A stretch of DNA of 64,000 nucleotides from Amyelois transitella (GCF_032362555.1 NC_083535.1:1054001-1118000), one strand, 5' to 3'. Shown: positions 1-13,500, counted from the first letter of the stretch. Notes: generated by a model not told the origin, from the letters alone. Numbers and translations are program-made.

Positions 1-764
1 CTACGTTATCTGAATAGGGGATCTATATTTTTTTTTATCTAAACTCGGTTGTTATTTAATTTGTGGCTAATTTGGAATATTCTATTTTCGAAATTGGACA
101 CAGATAACGAAATGGAATAGGTGTTGCATTGCCTTCTTCTTTTCCTTTTTCCAGAATTCGATCTTAGAAACTTACGTAGGGCTCAAAAATTTTATAGATA
201 CGATGATTGAAAAAATGTATTGCGATTTTATCAAAAAATGCGATAAGTACATAACTACCTCTATACAGTTTAGTGTGTACCTTCCATTGCCATCATTTGC
301 CCAAAAGTTTTGCCACTGCCGTGCATCATCAAATAGGTATGATGATAAATAATTGATCATCATAAATTATGATCTTACTTGCATCTACATATAAAAATCT
401 TATTTGACCGTGATGAAGGTCAGATAAGTAGGTATTTATTTACCTACTGAGATTCTGTAGACAAAATTTAAGAATATGATTGTAGAATATAGGCAATAAT
501 CTAAATTAAAAGTCCATGTTTTGTAATAATATATGCACTTATGTACTTGTTATGTTTTTGGTAAGTATTCTCTAACAAAACATGAACAAAACAGATTCTT
601 ATCACAAAATGAAATAGATGACTCCCAAGTTCATTACTCGTATAGAAAAAATTGATTTTCAAGACATACAAAAAAGATACATTATATTTTACGTTGATTC
701 ATCGTAAACAAATATTTATTCGTTTTATGGCAACTAGCTAATTAAAATGTAATCCGTTGTGGCC
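1..764. other. AT-rich sequence with no recognised feature
   Basis: Only short chance ORFs are present. No splice-bounded coding stretch or familiar repeat was recognised. Confidence 0.5.
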
Positions 765-1094
765 GTTATTGCCTCGTTATTCCGAGTCGAGGCGCGGCGC
801 CCCGCGGTGACATCACTAGGCGGGCGCGATCGTTCGGTCGCTCGCTGCCGTTTCGTACCCTACTTCGCTCGTGTCGTGTCGTGATCGTTTGCGTTCGCTC
901 TGCTGCTTCATTCGCTACGGACCGCGCGCGACTTCCGAGTCCGAGATCAATGTAGCGGGTAACACTGTTGTGAAGCGTCGAAAGAGCCAAACCCTTGGCG
1001 GAGTGCTAATGTTTTTATATCATTTACAAATTAATTATAACTTTTAAAGTGCACGGATAAAGTGGGAACAGTGACTGTCACGGAATTGTTCTAA
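765..1094 (+). promoter_or_regulatory. CpG-rich promoter / putative 5' UTR exon
   Basis: Roughly 200 bases of very GC- and CpG-rich sequence (about 775-960) stand out sharply from the surrounding AT-rich DNA. They are followed by an AT-rich leader and a good splice donor (AAG|GTATGT at about 1094). This is what an insect transcription start with a non-coding first exon looks like. The first plus-strand coding exon downstream is at 7347, so I infer an upstream or alternative promoter of that gene. The antisense ORF across the GC-rich part is low complexity and is taken as chance. Confidence 0.4.
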
Positions 1095-2965
1095 GGTATG
1101 TTATTTACAGCAATCACGTCATAGTTTTTGTGCGAATGAAAGTGTTCACTCGGCAAATATTTCCAGATTTCGTGTATAAACTCGGTGATATTCCATTCAT
1201 TCGGTAAGATTTGCACTTGAAATCGCTAATTATGCTGTGGTTTTGTGATAAGCGAACGTCCTTTCAGATTACCTAGCGGAGAATTCGGTCAGAATGACGT
1301 CATGAGGTGCGATTTATAAACATATATTATGACTTTTGGTTCCATCTCGGGATCGGGAGCACAAGGTCATTACTCAGCACGCATAAAATGTAGTAAACAG
1401 AAATTGGCAAACGGTATAAAAGCTCTATTAATATTGTTAGTATCAGTGTTTTGCGGAGACCCGCCCAGAGGCGCCGTCACGGCCTCCGTTGAAGCATTCG
1501 TCTTGCATTCCAATTAGTGTAACAGTATCATTACGATTTAATTTTTTCAATGAGACTTCTTATTGAATGTTTAATGATGGGAGTCTAAAAGTTACTTCCA
1601 ATAGTTTTAAAAGTACTAAGAATTTTTTTTTAATGCTCTAGCCTCCAAATTATTTCATGAAATTGAAAGCAATACAAACTCAAGGAGAATAGTTCTCTAT
1701 GTTAAAATTATCAATTAAGTAGTTACCTATCTATAAGAGGAAATTGGTTTTCAAGTGGTTACCTGGTTTACCATAGTAATCTCTAGTTTCCATTATCAGA
1801 TATGATTGTTATATTTTTGGTTTATTTATACACTGGAATGATAAAAACATCTGATCTTTACATGAACAGTAGAAAAATATTTAGAAATTTTACTCTATCT
1901 AATCTACCAAATAAAAACACTGTTTACTTATGGAATTTACCTATTATACATCTATGCAATTTCCTTAAGCATGTCTAAGAGACAAGACTTCCTCTACTAA
2001 GTGTGTCTATGAGACAAACCTAAGACAAAGTAACTACCGGCCAAGTTAACCTAGTTATCAACATAATTCTCTTTGAACGAATTCCACAAACTCAAGAAGA
2101 ATCAATTATGTAATTCATGCTGTGCGCTGACCCACATTGACAGTATAAAACTGTAATATTACCAATTAAGTGACAGTGTTGCCACCAGCATCTTGAATTG
2201 AAACCTATTTAGCGCAATGAGCTGTAATTAAGCAAACCATTTGACCTGCAACCTCCGCCCATTTAGCATATATTGTCTCACGATACCTACATTGATCATT
2301 AATTGTAAGGAATTGATAACCAATTTCGTGATTGTTGTGGCGATGCGAATATTTTTTGTTTCTGTATTTTAGAGGTGAACTCTTTTTTTTATATTTTTCA
2401 TAATATTTTCTACAATTAAGATGTAGTTTTTGTCTACCCCTCTCAGAAGGAGGTGTGATTTTGTGTATGGTACCTTGGTAAAACAAAGGTTTTACAACTA
2501 TATTTTTCTGATAAACCTTGACAATGGGTGTTAATTCAGGCTGCCTTTAGTGCCATACAATCAAATTCAATTTGAATTTTTTATTCATTATTATAGGATA
2601 TTCATATTGCTTAATAATTGTCAAATCAATAATTGTTGACATAAAATAAGATCAATTGATGTAAATTCATGGCTATTCCGTTATTGTGATCATATGAATC
2701 CTTGATCTTCATATAAGGAGCAGTATTACAAATACATATATTGATATAAAGACAGTGGTCTCAAACTATTAAAAAATATGTTAGTTCTTTTTTAATTTCA
2801 ACTCTCTGTTTCTGTTCACATCATGCAAATGAAATTTGACCTATTTTCTTGGCTTCAGATTGAGTGTCTCAACATGCGTAACTAGGAAGCAGTTTGAATC
2901 TGGCAACTGTGAAACAGAAGCCACCAACTAACATATTTTTGAGTCTCTCAATTTATATATTTACT
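1095..2965. other. Putative first intron, no recognised gene
   Basis: AT-rich. It contains a 62-codon plus-strand ORF (1329-1517) with a hydrophobic stretch and a GC-rich 3' part, without family resemblance or splice support; I do not call it a gene. Confidence 0.4.
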
Positions 2966-3213
2966 AGCTTGTCCCGCAACTTCGTCCCCGTGGAATAGGG
3001 CATCATTGAAGCCCTCAAGGATGAATAATTTACTCTTATTTTTTTTCACATTCTCCATTATTTCTTCGCTCCTAATAGTTGCAGTGTGATGTTATATAGC
3101 CTAAAGCCTTCCTCGATAAATGGTCTATTCAACACAAAAATATAAAAATATTTTTCAATTCAAACCATAGTTCCAAACAAACAAACTCTTCAGCTTTATA
3201 ATATTAGCATAGA
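2966..3213 (-). mobile_element. Non-autonomous Helitron, type 2 (CACAGCTAG end), diverged
   Basis: Read on the minus strand, it begins with the TCTATGCTAATATTATAAAG-type 5' end and closes with the GC hairpin and CTAG. The body matches the copies near 12078, 38102, 54579 and 61234. Confidence 0.75.
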
Positions 3214-3429
3214 TTGATAGCATAACCATGCCTTTGCTTTATAATTGTAATAAGTTAATTTGTTTGCAATGCAAGGTGACCTTGGTCCTTTATAATGTTT
3301 CCTCCACACATCTGTAACGAATGAGTTCACAATGTTTGCGGCCTTGGGCCTATGTCAATTAAGCTGTAGGTACAATTATGATTGTACAATTGCAAACAAA
3401 TATGTTTTTCACTTTCTCATACACACGTA

Positions 3430-3670
3430 CATACATATGGTCACGTCTATATCCCTTGCGGGGTAGACAGAGCCAACAGTCTTGAAAAGACTGAATGGCC
3501 ATGTTCAGCTGTTAATGACAGAATTGAGATTCAAATAATAATGACAGGTTGCTAGACAATCACCTAAAAGAAGAATCTTAGTCGCCTATTTCGACATCCA
3601 TGGGAACGACATGTAGTTGTCGTATACGGTTACAGTGGTTGCTAGCCCATCACCTAAAAGAAGAATCACA
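3430..3670 (-). repeat. Family A SINE-like repeat, rearranged copy
   Basis: The (ACAT)n end and the CTATATCCCTTGCGGGGTAG block are clear. The distal part is diverged and partly duplicated: the block reading GCTAGCCCATCACC occurs twice. Confidence 0.7.
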
Positions 3671-3713
3671 TGTTTATTATCTCTATATTCTATTCCTTTT
3701 GATCAAGTCAAAA

Positions 3714-3915
3714 TCCTACTAATATTATAAGTGCAAAAGTTTGTGAGTATGGATGTTTGTTACTCTTTCACGCAAAAACTACTGAACCGATTGCGATGAA
3801 ATTTGGTATGTAGGTAGCTGAAGACCCAGAATAACATATAGGCTACATATTTATCCCGGAGTTTCCGCGGGATTGATAGGGTTTCCATGCGGACGAAGTC
3901 GCGGGCTGGCTCTAG
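3714..3915 (+). mobile_element. Non-autonomous Helitron, type 1
   Basis: It starts TCCTACTAATATTATAA, carries the conserved block about TTACTCTTTCACGC, and ends with the GCGGACGAAGTCGCGGGC hairpin followed by CTAG and a host T. The TC start, hairpin and CTRR end without target duplication are Helitron hallmarks. Confidence 0.85.
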
Positions 3916-4095
3916 TAATACATATTTTTGCCTGTGTCTGTATACCTGTTCCTCCTATAATCTCCTTTAGTTGATTCACTTGGTAAATGGGTGTGGTGAT
4001 GTCAGATTTTACCCAGCATGCTCTCATATCTCAACCGATCTTTATGAGGAGTGGGTGGTGTGGAATAGCATATCATTTTACAGTATTGTTCAACA

Positions 4096-4336
4096 TACAT
4101 ACATACAAACATATAATCTCGTCTATATCCCTTGCGGGGTAGGCAGAGCGAACAGTCTTGAAAAGATTGATAGGCCGCATTTACGGTTTTGGCTTGATGA
4201 TAGAATTAAATTCAAATAGTGACAGGTTGCTAGCCAATCGTCTAAAAGAAGAATCTTGTCGCCTTTTACGACATCCATGTGAACGAGATGGAGTGGTCCT
4301 ATTCTTTTTTTTATTGGTGCCGGAAACCACACGGCG
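4096..4336 (-). repeat. Family A SINE-like repeat
   Basis: Nearly full length, reading leftward from the hairpin head (GTGCCG side near 4320) to the (ATGT)n tail near 4100. Confidence 0.8.
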
Positions 4337-4570
4337 CAGTATTGTTCAACTGGTAGTTAATCTGTGAAAATTGCATTTAGTGGTTTTAGGTGGTATTTCG
4401 AGGTGGGTTATGGGTCTAGGGACGGTAAAAGCATCTCGGCCGACAGCCGCCATATTGGTTCTGGTTATTTGCCGATATTAAAGTGTTAATTATTTTGATT
4501 AGAAAACTAGTACCTAGTGAAAGGCGACTAAACTCTGCCTGCCTCGCAAGGTAGGCAAAGCCTTCCTCAC

Positions 4571-4708
4571 TTGAGATAAAATTTAAGGTCAAGATTACCC
4601 GAAACCGCCGAGCTTGCATGTAGAGAGTTATGAATGTGGATGAAAAAAGTATGCAGAGTCTCTGATTACCCCACCGGGAAAAGGCGTGATTTTATGTATT
4701 ATGTATAA
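4571..4708 (+). mobile_element. Family B LINE 3' fragment
   Basis: It retains the block coding for the reverse transcriptase C-terminal peptide (NRRACM, NVDEA) and the tail GCGTGATTTTATGTA. It is 5'-truncated and mutated. Confidence 0.7.
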
Positions 4709-4749
4709 AATATAGCGCTTCAAACTCAGTATCGTAATAAAAAAGGTGC

Positions 4750-4900
4750 CTCCTTTGATGTTCTGAATTAAATGATCGATGCGCACAATCAAAGAATGGG
4801 TGACTATTAAGTACAAATAATTACACAAAAGCGACTTCCGTCTGACCTTGGTAATCCTGTTAACAGACCTACCTAACCCAGATTGGATCATGGCTGCAAA
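4750..4900 (-). repeat. Dispersed repeat, family D
   Basis: It shares the blocks GGATCATGG and ACACAAAGCGACTCCCGTCTGACCT-like text with copies near 6523, 11305, 12706, 21490, 36190 and 62935. Class unknown; it often abuts family B. Confidence 0.5.
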
Positions 4901-5639
4901 TAAATGTTTATCTGTATGTATGTATTCACATGGCTCGATAACGTTACGCAACACGTCCTCTCACACAGAGGCTGCGCCCGCGCCGTTAATGTCTCAATGA
5001 TTGCGTCGCTTGATATTTCCATTCTGAGCAGAGCGCAATGAGAATGTTTTTTTTTTTATAATAATTTCATCGATTTCAGATACTTGTCAGATGAAAATTA
5101 AGTAACTATTTCTCTGAAAAATCTCTACCAATTTTTGTTTAACATTGACTAATACAATAATATGAGTAAGTTTTTGTAGACACTTTTTGGAAGCCTAGTA
5201 AAACATATTACCTACTCGAATATTATCTTATTCCATCATTCTCCTAAAAGAGATTACCTAAAATAATTTAAATTAACTTAATTTAATTTATTATTATTAT
5301 TACTTGATTTTTTAACTGAGTTAAAAACTTCATATGGCCTCTGTCTCTGTGTTTAACACACTATAAGGCTGTGTCTACCTCGAAAAAGATAAGACGAGAC
5401 AAATTTGCATGTGCAAGGCGAATGAGTTTTCCTTATATTTTGCCACAACATGTTTGTCCGGATTTAATCGCATTTTTGTTATACCTACTTTGGTTGTTTC
5501 GTGGCGGCCTTGGGCCGGTTTTGGGCAGATGCGGTCATCCTGCAGCGAGCTAGAATAGCCTGCTTTTATAATATGTGCTGAGGTTCAGGATGTAGCATCT
5601 CGTGTATGCATGTAGTATATATAGGTAATAAGTAATTAA

Positions 5640-5815
5640 GATGACAATTATATCCATATATACGGAACAAATTACACAGATTGAGTAAGCTTCGAAGTAA
5701 GTTCGAGACTTGTGTTACGGGATACTAACTCAACGATACTATATTTTATAATTAATACTTATATAGATAAACATCCAAGACCCAGGCCAATCAGAAAAAG
5801 TTATCATCATGGCAT
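5640..5815 (-). repeat. tRNA-SINE (family C), body without the tRNA head
   Basis: It carries the motifs GACTTGTGTTACGGGATACT and ACATCCAAGACCCAGGCCAA, the same body as the complete copy at 30040-33178. It is truncated before the tRNA-related head. Confidence 0.7.
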
Positions 5816-5894
5816 AGAAATCTGAATGTCTGTGAAATCGTGATGTGTTCAAGTAAACTTCTCAGTTTGAAATTGCATGGGAATCTGCAAAAAC

Positions 5895-6027
5895 TTGGGA
5901 TTCTTTTAGGCCATGGGCTAGCAACCTGTCGCTATTTGAATTCCAATTCTGGCCTATCAGTCTTTTCGAGACTGTTGGATCTGTCTACCCCGTAAGGGAT
6001 ATAGACGTGACTATATGTACGTATGAT
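5895..6027 (+). repeat. Family A SINE-like repeat, 5'-truncated
   Basis: It begins within the GGGATTCTTTTAGG block and runs to the ATATAGACGTGACTATATG tail. Confidence 0.7.
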
Positions 6028-6370
6028 ACTCCTGTGCATTTGCCCCTAACATCATCAAAATCAGTCCAGTAATTTTGAGTTTTTTCGTAACAGACAATAA
6101 TATAAATCTTTTTTTTTATATTTCTAATGGATATTGATGTTCTGATAATTGCTAAAGGTATGTTTATCTGTACAGTTATAATGGATTTAAAATGTTATAA
6201 AATGCCCGAGCGAAATTTTATTATCAATTGTTATTTTGCCTTGCGAATCATCTTTATTAATTGGCTGAGAATTTCTTGTATTTGATGTTTGTAGGTATTG
6301 CATCAAAATTTCCCAAGCGGTTTAATGTCAGGTCAGGTGGGCAGCCGACCGTAAATATATATATTACATT

Positions 6371-6785
6371 CACATCACGTCCTTTCCCCTTACGAGGTAG
6401 ACAGAATCAGAAATTATAATATATGTGACCGACCACGTTTACTTCTTGTGTAACTTTGTGACAAGTTCCTAGCATGTCGACTAAAAGTAAAATTCAAAGT
6501 TTTATTTTTAAGCTTTTTATAAAAGAAGCAACTTGTAAATGGTTTTTTACACGAATCGACTAACTTTTGACCTTCACTTACCTTCGTAGAGGAACCGAAT
6601 CCATATTGGACTATATTTTATTGCAAATCTGAGTCCGTTTGACCTCAATGTGCCTGATGGTAATCGAAATTGTAAGAGGTGTACTAAATGAATGTGCATA
6701 TTCCCTTAGCTGCCTTTTATGATACCCATGAAATGCAGCGACGGAGTGGTCCTATTCAAAAGTGCTGGTAACCACTCGGCACATG
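6371..6785 (-). repeat. Old family A copy interrupted by family D
   Basis: The tail block (TACGAGGTAGACAGA, near 6400) and head block (GGAGTGGTCCTATTC, near 6750) of one family A copy are separated by about 200 bases that include family D text (near 6523-6640). Confidence 0.55.
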
Positions 6786-7346
6786 CCGTGAATGGACTTT
6801 GAAGGGGCATCCAACAGCCGACAATGCAACCAGAAATAAGAAAGAATGATGATGCCTATCATGTTTATATTAACACGAGCAATCTGTTTTTTCTTAAAGA
6901 TTTGTATACATTAACGCCACACTGTTTGTAGTTTCAAGATCATTGATTTTGTAATGTCCGCTGCGCGAAATCAAAGTGTTCTCAATTTTATATTGTAATT
7001 TTAAGTTATTTACCTAAATACTAACAAAAAATGCTTTGTCGAAAATGTTCTTATTATGATTGCTGCTCGTGAAACTCACTACACAAGCTTAAATAAAAAG
7101 CTGTGGCCATTGAGTGTTTTCTATTAATTATTTATTTATACCACATACTGCTATCTCGCCCATTTCTATTTCTCATAGGTTATAGAAGAACTACATTCTT
7201 ATGCTCCGCCGCTCGTTATATAATCTTGAATTCTCAATTGAACACTTAAAAATTTAATTTGCGAAGGTAACAAAAGTATTGTGCGCAACAAATTATGTAC
7301 GGATTCATTGTATTACAATATAATCATTTCAACTTTCCAATTGCAG

Positions 7347-7511
7347 CTCGGAGCGTGCGAAAGTCCGCGTGTCTTTCTACCAGGGGGCGCAGCCTCAGTG
7401 CGTGTCGCCGCCGCCCGCCGCCGAGGAGTCCCACGTTCACTACGCGGCCCTGCTCTCAGCTGCCGCTAACGCCGACATGACTGACCACGTCATGTATAAC
7501 AGGCAGATAAG
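7347..7511 (+). CDS. Paralemmin-like gene, exon A
   Basis: Acceptor TTGCAG at 7341-7346; one base completes a split codon, then SERAKVRVSFYQGAQ and so on to NRQI; donor AG|GTAACC at 7512. Two internal ATGs (7477 and 7492) are in frame. A decayed second copy of its 5' half lies at 8110-8180. Confidence 0.7.
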
Positions 7512-10500
7512 GTAACCCTAACGTGTATACGAACCGTGCCGTATGGTTCCCGGCACCAATAGAAAAAAGAATAGGACCACTCCATCCTTCCCTCATGGAT
7601 GTCGTAAAAGGCGATTAAGGGGTGGGTTTATAAACTTGGGATTTTTCTTTTAGGCGATGGGCTAGCAACCTGTCACTATTTGAATCTCAGTTCTATCTTA
7701 AAGCCAAATAGCTGAACGTGGCCTTTCAGTCTTTACAAGACTGTTGGCTCTGTTTACCCCGCAAGGGATATAGACGTGATTATATGTATGTATGTATGTA
7801 TATAAACCAGATTTGGTAATCTGCAGTGTATGTGTGAGATGATTAGGTAATCGTTAGTGTAACAAAGCCGTGTCTGGTAATCTGTTATGTTTAACAGACA
7901 GTTCAGGTAATATTTTATTTATAATTGGGATATTGGGATATCATAGCGGAAGGTCAGGTATAAAGTACCCTAAACCCACGAGCTTACATGAAGAGTGTTA
8001 TGAATGTGGATGAAGCGAAAGAACTACGCAAGGCATTGTAGTAGATGTAGTCTCTGCCTGGCTCTCCTGAAAAGTATCGTTTATGTATGTATAATGGGGA
8101 GTTATGTAGTTCGGAGCGTGTGAAAGGTCGTGTGTCCTTTTACCAGGGGGCACAGTATCAGTGCCTGTCGTCGCCTGCGAAAGATTTGGTAATCTGTAAT
8201 GTATAAAATTCAAATTTGGTAATCTGAAATGTTAAGTAATCTATGCTGTTAAACAGGCAGATCGGGTAAGCTATTAAGTGTAACAGAGAATAATGCAGTT
8301 AACTATGATCTAATACGGGCTAAGGTTCCCCTACAAAGGTGGAATCTGGTAATCTGCCATGTAAAACAGGTATGAGTAGAGCTTTCGAGAGAACGATTAG
8401 CAGTCAGGAAAGGTAACGATCGTGAATAATAACTAATTCAAATCTTTTATCTTTCTTGTACATACACATCAAATTTATAATGTAGCCTTACCAAATGCCA
8501 CGGTCCGTGATAAGAGGTGATAAAAATTTTGGGAAAGAATTTGCATTAAATTCGTTTTTTTTAATGTGTAAAACAACTAATCAAATGATAAATTTCAATA
8601 AATCATGTGTCATATGTACTACAAATAACAATTTGTATTTTTAAAACTATAGTACATACCTTACTTTTAATTAGTTTTAATAAGCAAAGCACTTTCATTA
8701 CAAATCTGACCGAGCCCCTAAAAATCACATACAGCAACTTTGACGTTGATTTAACAATCTTAACCGTCTCATTACGTCATTAAAGTAATACAATGTGGAA
8801 AGGTCAAGTGTGTAAGGTGGGAGGTAAAGGTCACGACTATATTGGGAACTGATAAGGCTGACCGAATAAATGGTAATTAGATAGGTATATTATTTGTGGA
8901 GGAATGTACATAGTGTTGATTGCGTTATTTTATGGTGATTTTTTGATTGTGCCGTATGGTTCCCGGCACCAATAAAAAAAGAATAGGACCACTCAGTCTC
9001 ACACCCATGGATGTTTTAAAAGGCGACTAAGGATATGCTTACAAACTTGGGATTCTTTTTATAGGCAATGGGCTAGCAACCTGTCACTATTTGAATCTCA
9101 GTTCTATCATTAAGCCGGGCAGCTGAGCGTGGCCTATCAGTCTTCAAGAATGTTGGCTCTGTCTACCCCGCGGGGGATATAGACGTGATACATACATATA
9201 TGTATGTATTTGATTGTAATGCCAAATTAAGTGCCGTATGGTTCCTGGCTCTCGTTCCCGGTAAAATGGTTATTACATAAAATCTTAACAGCGTCTATTT
9301 TCTCAGACGAATGTTATTGTAACAGCTATGACGGATCCGCTCCGGCGCACCGCCGCCGCTGTTTTCACTTTAATTTTCTACAGTTGTCAATGATCGTGCG
9401 AACACCGTCTCTCGTTTGTCGGAATGAAAACGATTGATAATCCTACTACTATTATAAAGGCGAAAGTTTGTATGGATGTTTGTTACTCTTTCACGCAAAA
9501 ACTACTGAACCGATTACCATGAAATTTGGTATGTAGGTAGCTGAAGACCCAGAATAACACATAGGCTACTTTTTATCCCAGAGTTCCCGCGGGATTGATA
9601 GGGTTTCCATGCGGACGAAGTCGCGGGCGGCCTCTAGTATTGTTATACGTTTAAGCTTCCATGCTGCCTTTCGAGGAAGTTTGTTTGTTTATTTGTAAAC
9701 TATTTATTGCACATAAAAATAAATGTAACAAAAAATGTGCCGTGATTCCCGGCACAAAAAATAATAGGACCACTCCATCTCTTTCCCATGGATGTCGTAA
9801 AAGGCGACTAAGGGGTAGGCTTACAAATTTGGGATTCTTTTTTAGGCGATGGACTAGCAACCTGTCACTAGTTGAATCTCAATTCTATCATTAAGCCAAA
9901 TAGCTGAACGTGGCCTATCAGTCTTTACAAGACTGTTGGCTCTGTCTACCCCGCAAGGGATATAGACGTGACAATATGTATGTATGTATGTGTGTAAATG
10001 TGGTGTTCCACATTCCTTGTTCCATGAAGCTCTATGTCCAGGGAAATTCATTAATATATATTTTTGCATTAACATCCATTCCACTGTTTTACTACTGGTG
10101 TTCAATAAGGGTCCAATTCAGTTAAAATACCGTATTCTAGGCGAACTAAAAAAGAAAATTTTACAAACGAATAACAAAGATAAAACAAATTATAGCAACC
10201 GAACAGAAAATCTAGAGTCCATAACTTCCAACGAAACTTTGTGCTTGGACAACTGGGCCTTTTAAGTATTGAAACATGCATTCGTATTATCTTCGTCTTT
10301 ATCTCGTACGGGGTAGACAGGGCCAACAGTGCGTGCAACGCTTCAAATAAATATGCGTTGTGCCTCTTTGCTGGTAACTATTTATCAGACCGCGTGCCCC
10401 TCTCGCATTGAGACCTATTTCAGACCGAGGCTGATGGAGAGGGGACCTATGTCATACACGTATTCTATTTATATGTATTATAGACTGGTATGGTAGTGCC

Positions 10501-13500
10501 GTGTGGTTCCCGGCACCAATACAAAAAAAAAAGAATAGGGCCACACCATCTCATTTCCCGTAGATGGCGTAAGAGGTAAAATAAATCTATTCTATTCTAA
10601 GAATCCCAAGTTCATAAGCCTATCCCTTAGTCGCCTTTTACGACATTCATGGAAAAGAGATGGAGTTTAAACTTAGGCGGTAAGTACTGTTAATAGTAGG
10701 TCCGATTACATTCTCCATTTGCCGGTGCACGTAAGAAAATTTACTTTTAGGTAGGTTAGGTCCTGTGAAAATTCTTGGCAAAGTCTTAAAGATTGGACGC
10801 TTGCCTAATAGGTACCGATTCTTGGTAATTTTCAATGCTTTTGTTGTGAGAACAATACGCATCGATGACAAATTTATGCTAACGTGTTTATTAATTTAGT
10901 TTCACAACAATTACTAAAACATTGATGAAATAATTGCATCTATATATATTTTTTTAGTAATTGAGATGTCATAATTGTGTATTTTTAAATATTTTTGAAT
11001 TTTTAAAATGTACTTTCGTATTTTGATTCTTGATCAAATTAAGGACGTCCTGGTAAAGGGTGCGGTCAAAAGTACCCGAAACCGCCGAGCTTGCATGAAG
11101 AGAGTTATGAATGTGGATGAAGCGAAGGAAGTATGCAAAGATCGTGGCAAGTGGAAATAGGTAGTCTCTGCCTACCCCTCCGGGAAAGAGAGATGACAAA
11201 AAGACATTGTCATCATCGCTATTGTACTGATTGCTCAGGATATTGACACGAAGGAAAAGTGTTCTCTTCTCGTTTATGCTTAAAACGAAACGACCCTTTA
11301 AATAGCCTTTTTCTTCTTCCTGGTAATAGTCTCTGTTCCTTACTCGGAGAACTTCGGACTTCTCTGGATAGGAGCCTGGAGTGCGCTTATGACTATAAAC
11401 CCGGTTTATGTAAGTGAGGGTTTTTACACGAAGCGACTCCCGTTTGACCTCTGCAGCCTTTACACGAACCTGACCCGTATTTGGTCACGGTTACACATCC
11501 AGTTGATAGAACCTATCCAAGAGACCTGTCCAATGTCTCTAATTCTCACCGTCAGAGCATCGGTAAGCACTTAACTCCAATGTACATAATTAAGAAAAGA
11601 GTCATTGGTACATTGGTCGAGGTGTTTTGAACTTATACCTCTGGCTCTTTTTTATTCTAACACAAATCCTCTGACCTTCTAATTAGTTTTCCTTACTAAA
11701 ACAAGGGATGACGCGAGCCCAAGGCGGACAAACAAGTGAGACACAAGAAAATGTCTTATGTAGTTTTTACGAGGCCGTAAACCGTTTTAACTTGTCTGAA
11801 AACAAATTGGCCTGCAGTTATACGGTATTGCACATTACACGGGGTATGGTTATACCCGTATTACTTTCATCGTAGACCATTTGTCATCAGGACGCCCCGT
11901 GAAGACGCTCAGCCCTGCCAAAGTTAGATCCTATAGGAAGATGAAAGCTTACATAAATTAACTTGATAGCGTACGTTAATTTTAACTTGGTCCGTGATAA
12001 TTTTGTATGTGGGCGTGTATCGCATGGTGTATTGGTAATATGTTAAGTTATATTGATGACTTTATTTTATGTATGTACTAGCTGTGCCCGCGATGTGGAA
12101 TAGTTATTTTGGGCATCATTGAAGCCCTTAAGAGAGAATAATTTTCCCCGTTTTTTTTTTCACATTTACCATTATTTCTTCGCTCCTTATAGTTGCAGCG
12201 TGATGTTATATAGCCTAAAGCCTTCCTCGATAAATGGTCTATTTAACGCAAAAATAATTTTTCAATTCGAATCAGTATTTCCTGAGATTAGCGCGTTCAA
12301 ACTAACTCTTCAGCTTTATAATATTAGTAGGTATAGATAAATAAGGTTAAGAAGAATTATTTTGAAAATTGTATGTTCGCTAATTGATTAAATGAAATCA
12401 CATACTTCAGACGTCGTTCGCTAGAAAGGTAGCTTATCGCAGGTTGATAACTGTTCCCATTTATTTAAGTAATTGGTTCGTATAGAAAAAATTACGAACA
12501 TACAGAAATTTTGATTTGTAATTGAAGTACCTACAATACATAATCAATCGTGAATTTGTATCACCGTGCTTTTCCTCTATCACCTTGCATGAAGAGGGTT
12601 ATGAATGTGGATGAAGCGAAGGAAGTATGCAGAGATCGTGGCAAGTGGAAAGAGGTAGTCTCTGCCTACCCCTCCGGGAAAGAGGCGTGATTTTATGTAT
12701 GTATATATATGCTATTCCTCCTCCTGCGTGAGAGTAGTCCAGGGAATGCTATCAGCACGATCCTAGATTGGACAAGTCAGGTTTTTACACAAAGTTACTC
12801 CTACCTAACCTCTACAACTTATACAGGGGAATCTAACCCATATTCGATCATGGTTCAATCGTGAGTTTGCATCGATTAAAAAATGCAAGCACGTCACTAC
12901 CCATTATATATAGTTACTTATTATATATAGTTACCCATTATATATAGATACCCATTGACCTTATTATAATTATAAACATTCTATTCAGTCTACAATCCGC
13001 CTAACTAAACTCGAGAGCTAACACGCCAGATAAATATTACGATTTATTCTATGAGTCACCGTTCAAGGTCAAGACTAATAGCACAAAATAGCGTGCAAAG
13101 CGCGTCAGCACGCGTCGCCTGCGCACGTTTCCATTAACCCTTTTAAACTGATGTCAGCTTAATATTCTCGCCGGTGGCCGGTGCGTTATTTGGAAACTGT
13201 TTTCGGCCGTGATTGCGCACGCGCGGTACTCATGACCGAAGCCTCGAGGAAAATTGGAGCTTGATTTGTAAAAGATAAAAAATGGTAAATTATTATCCTT
13301 CCTACTAATGTTATAAATGCGAAAGTTTGTATGTCAGTATGGATGTTTGTTACTCTTTCACGCAATAACTACTGAATCGATTACGATGAAATTTGGTATG
13401 TAGGTAGCTGATGACCCAGAATAACATATAGGCTACTTTTTATCCCGGAGTTCATGAGTGTTAGGGTTTCCATGCGGACGAAGTCGCGGGCGGCCTCTAG

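Larger units (their letters stand above)
7805..8380 (+). repeat. Degenerate tandem array resembling the exon A donor region
   Basis: TGGTAATCTG occurs five times (7814, 7875, 8187, 8217, 8347), usually followed by ATGT then TAAAACAG/CAG and GGTAA. Exon A ends with the same order: ATGTATAACAGGCAG then AAGGTAAC. A family B fragment (7948-8093) and a copy of the exon's 5' half (8110-8180) are embedded. Confidence 0.55.

Noticed and set aside
766..990. 74-codon minus-strand ORF over the CpG-rich block
   Set aside because: Low-complexity Arg/Ser/Ala translation typical of GC-rich DNA; no splice or family support.
1329..1517. 62-codon plus-strand ORF with a hydrophobic stretch
   Set aside because: No homology recognised and no evident splice partner; could be a small gene but unsupported.
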